Made by a program: the position numbers and the translations under genes. The notes under the pieces are model-generated. The model saw nothing but the letters and a program-made list of their open reading frames with translations, was not told the DNA's origin and did no database searches. From Xylocopa sonorina (Eukaryota; Arthropoda; Insecta; Hymenoptera; Apidae), in contig NW_027490243.1 of assembly GCF_050948175.1 (NCBI RefSeq), positions 434,001 through 498,000 of the forward strand: a DNA stretch of 64,000 nt. Direction: 5' to 3'. This document shows, in pieces, positions 53,112-64,000 of the stretch (position 1 is its first letter; every line of letters starts with the position of its first letter).

Positions 53112-53600
53112 ATTGAAGAATCAAGTAAAACATTTTTAATAATTATGAATATGAAAAATACTTGAACATTCCAATAGAAAGATGTCTAAACAGGAGTTAG
53201 AAAAGTCAAACATTCAATTTCAATTCCAGAATTCATCTATAAGAGGTAAAATGTTTTGAAAGCTTTAATTACAGTCTCTAATGCAAGCAGTTGGGCAGTA
53301 TTTCAGTTTTTAAGAAAATTGATGAAAGTCAACCATTCTGAAGTGGTCAGAATCTTTGTCGTTTGAGCAATAAGTGAATAACAAATAACTGCATAAATTC
53401 CAGGCTTAAAAACTTATGGATTAAATCCTATGCAGACTCGTTTATGAGCGAGTTACTAAATAATAATCCACACTAAGTAATCATTTTAAAACTTAAACGA
53501 TTACATCTCGCGGACTTTCAAAGATATCAGAAGCGTGAAAAGTATGTGGTTTATCAAAAACTCTTCTAAAAGAAAGGACGAAGCCAATAGAAATCTTTGT
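53112..53600. other. AT-rich unique stretch, nothing firm
   Basis: Non-satellite and AT-rich. It contains exon-like splice signals (AAACAG at 53193, AGAG|GTAAAA at 53246) but no convincing reading frame or repeat. Confidence 0.4.
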
Positions 53601-53604
53601 TGAA

Positions 53605-53830
53605 GTAAGCAAGTTCTAAAGTTCTAAGCAACGCGATGGCCCTTATCTGCCTATGTTTCATAGCAAGTAAGTTCTGAATTTCTATGAAATCCGATGGAAT
53701 TCCTCACTACTAACGTTTCAAAGTAAGTTCTCAAATTCTCAATTCTACGTTTAAAACTATGTGTGTTCTATATATCTATGTAAAGTGATGGTTCCTATTA
53801 ATTATGACGGAAACCTATATATAGTAAGTC
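53605..53830 (+). repeat. Degenerate satellite-like remnants, plus orientation
   Basis: Fragments such as TTCTAAGCAACGCGATGGC, CTATGTTTCATAGCAAG and CTAACGTTTCAAAGTAAG recall the TTCTAATGCTTC, GCGATGTCGCATTTC and ACGTTTCAATG elements of the degenerate edge of array III. They look like one or two collapsed monomers, isolated from the arrays by R2. Similarity is weak and judged by eye. Confidence 0.35.
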
Positions 53831-53929
53831 AGGGAAGCTCGAAGGGGTTAATTATCTAAATGCTTTAAGGTGTAAAACGTACTTTAATCTAAAGCGATCT
53901 ATCGTTCCAAGGTACCCGCTCACGTACAA

Positions 53930-54550
53930 CTTTTCTTGGGCGCCAGCTGCTCAAAAAGTAGCAAAGGGATAGACTACACGACCCCGGGAACTCTGGGGCG
54001 GAACAACCCTTGAAACTTCGAAATGCTCCTCTTCTCGACTACGCCTAGCCAAGTACACACACTCAGGTCGCGAGATACTGAAGTCACGGCATGTTTATTT
54101 ATGGTCTCGACGTGGGTTTAACTAACAAGGGCTACGGGAAACTACGCAACACGCCGCAAATTACCGGGTATCATAACTCGCTTCACGATATAAGATACAA
54201 TATACAATATGCGACACAAGAAATGGGACGCTTTAGGGAATAAGTTCTCACGTTTTCTTCTTCAGGTTCCTTGAATTCGCTGGTGGTCCTCGGGTCTCCT
54301 GCATCCTCCTCGGGGCTCCTTGGTGAAGTGGGCTGTAGGCTCCCGTATTGTTCGGGTCCATCGATCAGTGGATTTCGGCGATTTCCTCTTCTCGCCCCCT
54401 TGGGTGTCCCTAAGGGGATCCTCCTGATCATTTAAATTGCGTAGCGCCTCGCGCGCCGCGCTCCCATGGCCCACCTGCAGGGCCGCTGGACTTTTGACTT
54501 CTCTTTAGGGGGTTAAGGATGGTTGAGGACCTTCTCACATCCCAGAGCAT
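53930..54550 (-). mobile_element. LTR-like fragment R2, truncated at the satellite junction
   Basis: Similar to R1 from TTGGGCGCCAGCT onward: shared runs include GTCGCGAGATACTGAA (R1 GTCGCGGGATACTGAA), AATGGGACGCTTTAG, ATCGATCAGTGGATTTCGGC and CGCGCGCCGCGCT. It lacks the R1 interval around the CT microsatellite. It ends at CTTCTCACATCCCAGAGCAT, where satellite array IV begins. That end corresponds to R1 position ~49748, almost the same place where E1 begins (R1 49711). Confidence 0.6.
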
Positions 54551-54840
54551 TATAAAGCACAAAAGCAGATAAGCATAATGCGATACATAGAGCTTTACAA
54601 CCTTCTAACTTACTTTGAACTGTTTATATGAAATGCGATATTAAGGTGCATGAAGCATGACAAATTAAATGCTTCGGCACCTGGACATCTAGAAACGCTA
54701 TTCCCGGGCAAGAAAGTGTAGGGTTCACACTTAATTCATGTGCAGAAGCAGATGAACATAACGCGATGCTATGAATAATACATCTAATCATGAAATATAG
54801 AAGTAAGATGCGCAGCCGCGTTTTACGAAGCATTAGAACT
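54551..54840 (-). repeat. Degenerate left edge of array IV
   Basis: Monomers retain GAAATGCGATATTA, GGACATCTAGAAACGCTATT and ATGAAATATAGAAG. They carry the alternative segment AAGCAGATAAGCATAATGCG, whose reverse complement contains the CTTATCTGCTT seen at the degenerate right edge of array III. The two edges facing spacer H thus share an old variant family. Confidence 0.65.
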
Positions 54841-55129
54841 CTATTGCTTCTAAACCTTCAGATATTGAAACGAAATTCCGTAGCAAGGAAGTGATGCATT
54901 TACATTCATTTGAAGTGTAGAGGAGATATACATAACGCGTTGCATTGAAATTACATCTTATCATGTGACTTAGAACTGATATGCAATATCGCGTTTTATA
55001 AAGAGTTAGAAATCTATTGCTTCGATGCGTAGACATCTAGAAACGCAATTTCCTATCCAAGAAGTGTGGCATTTGCATTCTTTTGAAGTGTAGACGAGGT
55101 ATACATAACACTTCGCAATGAATATTATA

Positions 55130-55200
55130 TCTTATCATGAAACACAGAAATGAGATGCTAGTGCTTCGATACGTAGATATCTGGAAACGCATTTCCTAGC
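55130..55200 (-). repeat. Monomer with internal ~35-bp deletion
   Basis: AATGAGATGCTA is joined directly to GTGCTTCGATACGTAG near 55160, so the palindrome GCGATATCGC and the AAGCATTAGAACTC element are missing from this monomer. Confidence 0.7.
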
Positions 55201-55569
55201 AAGGATGTGTGGCATTTACAATCTTTTGAAGTGTAGACGAGGTATACATAACACTTCGCAATGAATATTATACCTTAACATGAAACATAGAAATAAGATC
55301 CGATATCGCGTTTTAAGAAGCAATAGAAATACATTGCTTCGATACGTAGACATCTGGAAACGCATTTCCTAGCAAGGATGCGTGGCATTTTCATTCCTTT
55401 GAAGTGTAGACGATGTATGCAACACGTCCCGATGAATATTATATCTTACCATGAAACATAGAAATGAGATGCGGTATCGAGTTTTAAGAAGCATTAGATC
55501 TACATTTCTTCGATATGTAGACATCTGGAAACGCATTTCCTAGCAAAGAAGTGTGGCATTTACAATATT

Positions 55570-55640
55570 TTGAAGTGCAAACGAGGTATACAAGGAAGTG
55601 CGGCAATTACATTATTTTGAAGTGTAGACGAGGTATACAT
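55570..55640 (-). repeat. Partial (~50-bp) monomer duplication
   Basis: GAGGTATACAAGGAAGTGCGG near 55582 fuses the TATAC element back to the preceding AAGGAAGTG element, so the ~50-bp stretch between them is present twice. Confidence 0.7.
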
Positions 55641-56829
55641 AACACTTCGCAATTAATATTATATCGTATCGTAAAACATAGAACTGAGATGTTATATCTC
55701 GTTTATAGAAGCATTAGAAAACTATTTCTTCGATATGTAGACATCTGGAAACGCATTTCCTAGCAAGGAAGTGTGGCATTTACATGCTTTTGAAGTGTTG
55801 ACGAGCTATACATAACACTTCGTAATTAATACTATATCATATCATGGAACATAGAAACGAGATTCTATATCGCGTTTTAAGAAATATTGGAACACTATTG
55901 TTTCTATACGTAGATATCTGGAAACGCATTTCCTAGAAAGGAGGGCTGGCACTTACATTCTTTTGAAGTGTAGACGAGGTGTACATAACACTTCGGAATG
56001 AATATTATATGTTATCATGAAACATACAAATGAGACGCGATATCGCGTTTTAAGAAGCATCAGAACTCTATTGCTTCGATACGTAGAAATCTGGAAACGC
56101 ATTTCCTAACAAGGAAGTATGGCACTTACATTCACTTGAAGTGTATCCGATGTATACCTAACACTTCGCAATGTATATTATATCTTATCGTGAAACACAA
56201 AACTGAAATGCATTATCGCGTTCTAAGAAGCAATACAACACTATTGCCTCGACATGTAGGCATCTGGAAACGATATTTCCTAGCAAGGATGTGTGGCATT
56301 TACATTCTTTGGAAATGTAGACGAGGTATACATAACACTTCGCAAAGAATAATTATATCTTATCATGAAACATAGAACTGCGATGCGATATCGCTCTTTG
56401 AGAAGCATTAGAACTCTGTTGCTTCGACACGTAGACATCTGGAACCGCATTTCCTAGAAAGGAGGTGTGGAATTTACATTCTTTTCAACTGTAGACGAGG
56501 TATACATATCTCTTCGCAATGAATATTATATCTTATCGTGATACATGGAACTGAGGTGCGATGTCGCGTTTTAAGAAGCATTACAACCCTATAGCTTCGA
56601 CGCGTAGAAATCTGGAAACGCTATTTCCTAGCATGAAAATGTGGCATTTACATTCGTTTAATGTGTAAACGAGGTATACATAACACTTCACAATGAATTT
56701 TATATCATATCGTGAAACATAGAAATGAGACGCGATATCGTGTTTTAAGACGCATTAGAACTCTAATGCTTCGATACGTAGACATCTGGAAACGCATTTC
56801 CTAGCAAGGAAGTGTGGCATTTACATTCT

Positions 56830-57180
56830 TTTGGTGTGTAGACGAGCTATACATAACACTTCGTAATGAATACTATATCATATCATGGAACATAGAAAGG
56901 AAATTCTATATCGCGTTTTAAGAAATATTGGAACACTATTGGTTCTATACCTAGATATCTGGAAACGTATTTCCTAGAAAGGAGGTGTGGCACTTACATT
57001 CTTTTGATGTGTAGACGAGCTATACATAACACTTCGTAATGAATACTATATCATATCATGGAACATAGAAACGAGATTCTATATCGCGTTTTAAGAAACA
57101 TTGGAACACTATTGGTTCTATACGTAGATATCTGGAAACGTATTTCCTAGAAAGGAGGTGTGGCACTTACATTCTTTTGA
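56830..57180 (-). repeat. Recent monomer duplication in array IV
   Basis: The run GAGCTATACATAACACTTCG with AATACTATATCATATCATGG and a private GATTCTATATCGCG recurs about 174 bp apart (from ~56841 and ~57015). An older relative is near 55803. Confidence 0.65.
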
Positions 57181-60100
57181 AGTGTAGACGAGATGTACAT
57201 AACACTTCGGAATGAATATTATATGTTATCATGAAACATACAAATGAGACGCGATATCGCGTTTTAAGAAGCATCAGAACTCTACTGGTTCTATACGTAG
57301 ATATCTGGAAACGCATTTCCTAGAAAGGAGGTGTGGCATTTACATTCTTTTGAAGTGTAGACGAGGTATACATAACACTTCGCTATGAATATTATATCTT
57401 ATCATGAAACATACAAATGAGATGCGATATCGCGCTTGAAGAAGCAATGGAACTGCATTGCTTCGATATGTAGACATCTGGAAACGCATTTCCTAGCATG
57501 GAAATGTGGCATTTAAATTCTTCTGAAATATAGACGATGTACACATGACACTTCGCAATGAATAATATATCTTATCATGAAACATAGAAGTGCGATGCAA
57601 TTTCGCGTTTTAAGAGGCATTGGAACTTCATTGCTTCGATGCGTAGACATCTGGAAACGCATTCACTAGCAACGATGTGTGGCATTTCCATTCTTTTGAA
57701 GTGCAGACGAGGTATACATAACACTACGCAATGATTATTATATCTTATCATGAGACATAGAACTGCCATGCGATTTCGCGCTTTAAGAGGCATTAGAACT
57801 TCATTGCTTCTATACGTAGACGCCTAGAAACGCATTTCCTAGCAAGGAAGTGGGGCATTTACATTCTTTTGAAGTGCAGACGAGGTATACATGACACTTC
57901 GCAATGAATATTATATCTTATCTTGAAGCATAGACCTGCCATGCGATTTCGCGTTTTAAGAGGCATTGGAACTTCATTGCTTCGATGCGTAGACATCTGG
58001 AAACGCATTTCCTAGCAAGGAAGTGTGGCATTTACATTCTTTTGAAGTATAGACTAAGTATACATAACATTTCGCAATGAATATTGTGTCCTATCATGAA
58101 ACATGGAAATGAGATGCGTTATCGCGTTCTAAGGAGCATTAAATCTTTATTCGTTCGATACGTAGACATCTTTAAACGCATTTCCTAGCAAGGATGTGTG
58201 GCATTTACATTATTTTGAAGTGCAAACAAGGTAGATATAGCACTTCGCAAGGAGTATTATATCTTATCATGAAACATAGACCTGCCATGCGATTTCGCGT
58301 TTTAAGAGGCATTAGAACTTCATTGCTTCGACATGTAGACACCTAGAAACGCATTTCCTAGCATGGAAGTGTGGCATTTACATTCTTTTGAAGTATAGAC
58401 GATGTACACATGACAGTTCGCAATGAATATTATATCTTATCATGAAACATAGAACTGCGATGCGATTTCGCATATTACGAAGCAATAGAACACCATTTCT
58501 TCGATACGTAGACATCTGGAAACGCATTTCCTAGCAAGGTATTTTGGCATTTACATTCTTTTGAAGTGTAGACGAGGTATACATAACACTTCGCAATGAA
58601 TAATATATCATATCATGAAACATGGAAACGAGATGCGATATCGCGTTTTAAGATGCATTAGATCTCTATTGCTACGATACGTAGGACTTCTGTAAACGCT
58701 ATTTCCTAGCAAGGAAGTGTCGCATTTACATTCATTTAAAGTGTATGCGAGGTATACATGACACTTCGCAATGAATATTATAACTTATCACGAAACAAAG
58801 AAATGAGATGCGATTACGCGACATAAGCAGCATTAGAACTCTATGGCTACGATACGTAGACATATGCAAACGCTATTTCCTGGCAAGGAATGGTCGCATT
58901 TACATTCTTTTGAAGTGAATACAAGGTATACATGACACTTCGCAATGAACATTATATCTTATCATGAAACATAAAAGTGAGATGCGATATCGCGTTATAA
59001 GAACCATTAGAAATCTATTGCTTCGATACGTAGACATCGCAAACGCTATTTCCTAGCAAGGAAGTGTCGCATTTCCATTCTTTAGAAGTGAATACGAGGT
59101 ATACATGACACTGAGCAATGAACATTATATCTTATCTTGAAACATTGAATTGAGATGCGATATCGCGTTATAGGAACCATTAGAACTCTATTGCTTCGAT
59201 ACGTAGACATCTTTAAACGCTATTTCCTAGCAAGGAAGTGTCGCATTTACATCGAATTGAAGTGACTACGAGGTATACATGACACCTCGTAATGAATATT
59301 ATACCTTATCATGAAACATAGATGTGAGATGCGATATCGCCGTTATAAGAAGCATTAGAACTCTATAGCTTCGATACGTAGATATCTGCAAACGCTATTT
59401 CCTAGCAAGGATGTGTCGCATTTACATACTTTTGAAGTGAATACGAGGTATACATAACACTTCGCAATGAATATTACATCTTATCACGAAATATAGAAAT
59501 GAGATGCGATATCGCGATTTAAGTAGCATTAGAATTCTATTGCTACGATATGTAGGCATCTGCAAACGCTATTTCCTAGAAAGGAATAGTCGCATTTACA
59601 TTCTTTTTATGTGAATACGAGGTATACATGACACTTCGCAATGAATATTATATCTTATCACGAAATATAGAAATGAGATGTGATATCGCGATTCAAGTAG
59701 CATTAGAACTCTATTGCTACGATACGTAGACATCTGAATACGCTTTTTCCTAACAAGGAAGTGTCGCATTTACATGCGTTTGGAGTGAATACGAGGTATA
59801 CATAACACTTCGCAATGAATATTATATCTTATCAAGAAGCATAGAAATGAGATGCGATATCGTGTTTTGAGAAGCACTAGAACTCTATTGCTACGATACG
59901 TAGACATCAGCAAGCGCTATTTCCTAGCAAGGAAGATTCGCATTTACATTCTTTTGAAGTGAATACGAGGTATACATGACACTTCGCAATGAACATTATA
60001 CCTTATCAGGTAACATAGAAGTGAGATGCGATATCGCGATTTAAGTAGCATTAGAACTCTATTGCTACGATACGTAGACATCTGAATACGCTATTTCCTA

Positions 60101-60204
60101 GCAAGTAAGTGTCGCATTCACATTCGTTTGGAGTGAATACGAGGTATACATGACACTTCGCAATGAATATTATATCTTATCACTAAACATAGAATTGAGA
60201 TGCG

Positions 60205-60850
60205 ATATCGCGATTTAAGTAGCATTAGAATTCTATTGCTACGATATGTAGGCATCTGCAAACCCTATTTCCTAGCATGGAAGTGTGGCACTTACATTCT
60301 TTGGAAGTGAATACGAGGTATTCATGACACTTCGCAATGAATATTATATCTTATCACGAAATATAGAAATGAGATGCGATATCGCGTTTTAAGAAGCATT
60401 AGAACTCTATGGCCTCGATGCGTAGACATCTACAAACGCTATTACCTAGCAAGCAATAGTCGCATTTACATTCTTTTGAAGTGAATACGAGGTATACATG
60501 ACACTTCGCAATGAATATTATATCTTATCACGAAACATAGAAGTGAGATGCGATATCGCGATTTAAGTAGCATTAGAATTCTATTGCTACGATATGTAGG
60601 CATCTGCAAACGCTATTTCCTAGCATGGAAGTGTGGCACTTACATTCTTTTGAAGTGAATACGAGGTATTCATGACACTTCGCAATGAATATTATATCTT
60701 ATCACGAAATATAGAAATGAGATGCGATATCGCGATTTAAGTAGCATTAGAATTCTATTGCTACGATATGTAGGCATCTGCAAACGCTATTACCTAGCAT
60801 GGAAGTGTGGCACTTACATACTTTTGAAGTGAATACGAGGTATACATGAC
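60205..60850 (-). repeat. Local two- and one-monomer duplication in array IV
   Basis: CGATTTAAGTAGCATTAGAA followed by the private TTCTATTGCTACGATATGTA and GTGTGGCACTTACAT occurs at about 60211, 60559 and 60733. The offsets are 348 and 174 bp. Confidence 0.65.
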
Positions 60851-63800
60851 ACTTCGTAATGAATATTATATCTTACCATGAAACATAGAAGAGAGATGCG
60901 ATATCGCGTTTTCAGAAGCATTAGAACTCTATGGCCTCGATGCGGAGACATCCGCAAACGCTATTTCCTAGCATGGAGGTGTCGCACTTACATTCTTTTG
61001 AAGTGAATACGAGGTATACATGACATTTGGCAATGAATATTATATCCTATCATGAAACATATATATGAGATGCGATATCGCGATTTAAGTAGCATTAGAA
61101 CTCTATTGCTACGATGCGTAGACATCTGAATACGCTATTTCCCAGCAAGGAAGTGTCGCATTTACATTCGTTTGGAGTGAATACGAGGTATACATGACAC
61201 ATCGCAATGAATATTATATCTTATCATGAAGCATAGAAATAGGATGCGATATCGCGATTTAAGTAGCGTCAGAACTCTATTCCTGCGATACGTAGACATC
61301 TACAAACGCAATTTCCTAGCAAGGAATAGTCGCATTTACATTCTTTTGAAGTGAATACGAGGTATACATGACACTTCGCAATGGGTATTATATCTTATCA
61401 CGAAACATGGAAATGAGATGCGATATGGCGTTTTGAGAAGCATTAGAACTCCATTGCTACGATACGTAGGCATCTTCAAACTCTATTTCCTAGCAAGGAA
61501 TAGTCGCATTTACATTCTTTTGAAGTGAATGCGAGGTATACATGTCACTTCGCAATGAATATTATATCTTATCACCAAACATAGAAGTGGGATGCGATAT
61601 CGCGTTTTAGGTAGTATTAGAACTCTATTGCTACGATACGTAAACATCTGAATACACTATTTCCTAGCAAGGAAGTGTCGCATTTACATTCGTTTGGAGA
61701 GAGTACGGGGTATACATGACACTTCGCAATGAATATTATATCTTATCACGAAACATAGAAATGAAATGCGACATCTCGTTTTAAGAAGCATTAGGACGCT
61801 TTTGCTGCGATACGTAGACATCTGCAAACGTTATTTCCTAGGATGGAAACGTCGCATTTACATTCTTTTGAAGTGAATACGAGGTATACATGACACTTCA
61901 CAATGAATATTATATCTTATCACGAAACATATAAATGAGATGCGATATCGCGATTTAAGTAGCATTAGAATACTATTGCTACGAAACGTAGACATCTGCA
62001 AACGCTATTTCCTAGCAGGCAATAGTCGCATTTACATTCTTTTGAAGTGAATACGAGGTATACATGACACTTCGCAATGAATATTACATCTTATCACGAA
62101 ACATAGAAATTAGATGCGATAGCGCGATTTGAGTAGCATTAGAATTCTATTGCTACCATGTGTAGGCATCTGCAAACGCTATTTCCTAGCATGAAAGTGT
62201 CGCACTTACATTCTTTTGAAGTGAATACGAGGTATACATGACACTTCGCAATGAATATTATATCTTCTCATGAAACATAGAAGTGAGATGCGATATCGCG
62301 TTTTAAGAAGCAATAGAACTCTATTGCCTCGACACGTAGACATCTGCAGACTCTATTTCCAAACATGGAAGTGTCGCATTTATATTCTTTAGAAGTGAAT
62401 GCGAGGTATAAATGACACTTCGCAATGAATATTATATCTTATCAAGAAACATATAAATGGGATGCGATATCGCGATTTAAGTAGAATTAGAACTCTATTG
62501 CTACGACACGTAGACATCTGCAAACGCTATCTCCTAGCAAGCAATAGTCGCATTTACATTCTTATGAAGTGAATACGAGGTAAACATGACACTTCGCAAT
62601 GAATATTACATCTTATCACGAAACATAGGAATGAGATGCGATATCGCGATTTAAGTAGCATTAGAACTCTATTGCTACAATACGTAGGCATCTGCAAACG
62701 CTATTTCCTAGCAAGCAATAGTCGCATTTACATTCTATTGAAGTGAGTACGAGGTATACATGACACTTCGCAATGAATATTATATCTTATCACCAAACAT
62801 TTAAATGAGATGCGATATCGCGATTTAAGTAGCATTAGAACTCTATTGCTACGATACGTAGACATCTGCAAACGCTATTTCCTAGGATGGAAGTGTCGCA
62901 TTTACATTCTTTTGAAGTGAATTCGAGGTATACATGACACTTCGGAATGAATATTATAATTTATCACGAAACATAGAAATGAGATGCGATATCGCGATCT
63001 AAGAAGCATTAGTACTCTATGGCCTCGATGCGGAGACATCTGCAACCTCTATTTCCTAGCAAGGAAATGTCGCACTTACATTCCATTGAAGTGAATACGA
63101 GGTATACATGACACTTCGCAATGGATATTTTATCATATCATGAAACATAGAAATGAGATGCGACATCTCGTTTTAAGAAGTATTAGAACTCTATTCTTAC
63201 GATACGTGGTCATCTGGAAACGCTATTTCCTAGCAAGGAAGTGTCGCATTTGCATTCTTTTGAAGTGAATACGAGGTATACATAACACTCCACAATGAAT
63301 ATTATATCTTATCACGAAACATAGAAATGAAATGCGACATCTCGTTTTAAGTAGGATTAGAACTCTATAGCTATCATACGTAGACATCTGCAAACCCTAT
63401 TTCCTAGCAAGGAATGGTCGCATTTACATACTTTTGAAGTGAATACGAGGTGTACATGACACTTCGCAATGAATATTATATCTTATCACGAAACATATAA
63501 ATGCGATGCGATATCGCGATTTAAGTAGCATTAGAACCCTCTTGCTTCGATACGTAGACATCTGCATACGCTACTGCCTAGCAAGGATGTGTCGCATTTA
63601 CATTCTTTTGAGGTGAATACGAGGTATACATAACACTAGACAATGAATACTATATCTTATCCTGAAACATAGAAATGAGATGCGATATCGCGATTTAAAA
63701 AGCATTAGAACTCTCTTGCTTCGATACGTAGATATCTGCAAACGCTACGCCCTAGCAAGGAAGTGTCGCATTTACATTCTTTTGAAGTGAATACGAGGTG

Positions 63801-63899
63801 TACATGACTCTTCGCAATGAATATCATATCTTATCATAAAACATAGAAATCAGATGCGATATCGCAATTCACGAAGCTCTAGAACACTCTTGCTTCGAT

Positions 63900-63965
63900 G
63901 CGTAGACATCTGCAAACGCTACTTCGCGTTATAAGAAGCATTAGAACTCTATTGCTACGATACGT
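63900..63965 (-). repeat. 62-bp truncated monomer in array IV
   Basis: CGTAGACATCTGCAAACGCT at 63901 is followed after a few bases by GCGTTATAAGAAGCATTAG, and the next CGTAGACA is at 63963. About 112 bp of the monomer is missing at ACTTC|GCGTT. This is the shortest unit in the window. Confidence 0.75.
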
Positions 63966-64000
63966 AGACACCTGCAGACGCTATTTCCTAGCAAGGAAGT

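Larger units (their letters stand above)
54841..58690 (-). repeat. B-type satellite zone (173-bp monomer)
   Basis: Diagnostic differences from the interior are ATCTGGAAACGCATTTCC for ATCTGCAAACGCTATTTCC, GTGTGGCATTTACA for GTGTCGCATTTACA, GTGTAGACGAGG for GTGAATACGAGG, and CATAACACTTCGC for CATGACACTTCGC. Loss of one T makes the monomer 173 bp, measured for example between 57302 and 57475 and between 57821 and 57994. Confidence 0.85.
54551..64000 (-). repeat. Satellite array IV, minus orientation (~54 monomers)
   Basis: This is the same monomer in minus orientation, continuing past the right edge. It is zoned: 54551-54840 is degenerate, 54841 to about 58690 is B type, and from about 58690 onward it is A type, with CTGCAAACGCTATTTCC, GAATACGAGGTATACATGAC and either GCGATTTAAGTAGCATTAG or GCGTTTTAAGAAGCATTAG. 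It holds several structural irregularities, listed separately, and no gene. Confidence 0.97.

Noticed and set aside
48968..54550. A complete LTR retrotransposon bounded by R1 and R2
   Set aside because: R1 and R2 are in the same orientation about 4-5 kb apart, but R2 is truncated, the two are too divergent for paired LTRs, and no gag or pol frame lies between them.
1..64000. CENP-B box
   Set aside because: I looked for the TTCG....A..CGGG core on both strands of the monomer and did not find it; the closest element, TTCCTTGCTAGGAA, is unrelated.
1..64000. Telomeric repeat such as TTAGG or TTAGGG arrays
   Set aside because: No tandem run of any short telomere-like motif is present at the window ends or spacers.

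Overview
This window is almost entirely tandem satellite DNA. About 84% of it is copies of one AT-rich, CpG-containing monomer of 174 bp. I measured the period from the recurring element CTACGTATCGAAGCAATAG, which falls at about 159, 333, 507 and 681. No protein gene is intact with good support. I see no bacterial operons, no rRNA or tRNA genes, no CRISPR array and no telomeric repeat. A non-satellite spacer holds what looks like the remains of a spliced gene (GT/AG introns of about 116 and 179 bp), LTR-like fragments, a CT microsatellite and poly-G tracts. The best reading is a eukaryotic, probably insect or other arthropod, centromeric or pericentromeric region. The lineage is inference; CpG is plainly not depleted, so the region is not under strong methylation decay.

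Layout by satellite orientation: array I (+) 1-18449; spacer E1 18450-20728; array II (-) 20729-43115; GC-rich spacer G 43116-44696; array III (+) 44697-47898; spacer H 47899-54550; array IV (-) 54551-64000 and beyond the window. Every polarity switch sits on non-satellite DNA. Both plus-to-minus switches carry the same ~2.3 kb segment E in the same orientation (18450-20728 and 49711-52006). E1 has satellite joined directly to both ends, whereas E2 lies inside a longer unique stretch.

Array II contains a much longer higher-order repeat. A ~7.35 kb block of about 42 monomers is present nearly three times (about 21155-27770, 27771-35117, 35118-41996). Copies 2 and 3 are almost identical. Copy 1 lacks about 912 bp, and copies 1 and 3 carry one monomer that copy 2 lacks. 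Array I has shorter and older local higher-order patterns (2, 4, 9, 12 and 21 monomers). The variants are zoned: a 'B' type (GGAAACG, GTAGACGAGG) and then degenerate monomers sit next to spacers, while the interior is a more homogeneous 'A' type. This fits expansion from the inside with old material displaced to the edges.

Spacer H carries the only gene-like sequence: a minus-strand spliced model (51926-52702) encoding a membrane segment followed by a charged coiled-coil-like stretch, a weak divergent plus-strand candidate, and two related LTR-like fragments. E1 captured the downstream part of this model (an exon fragment). No known function can be assigned. Open frames inside the satellite are a by-product of 174 being 58 codons.
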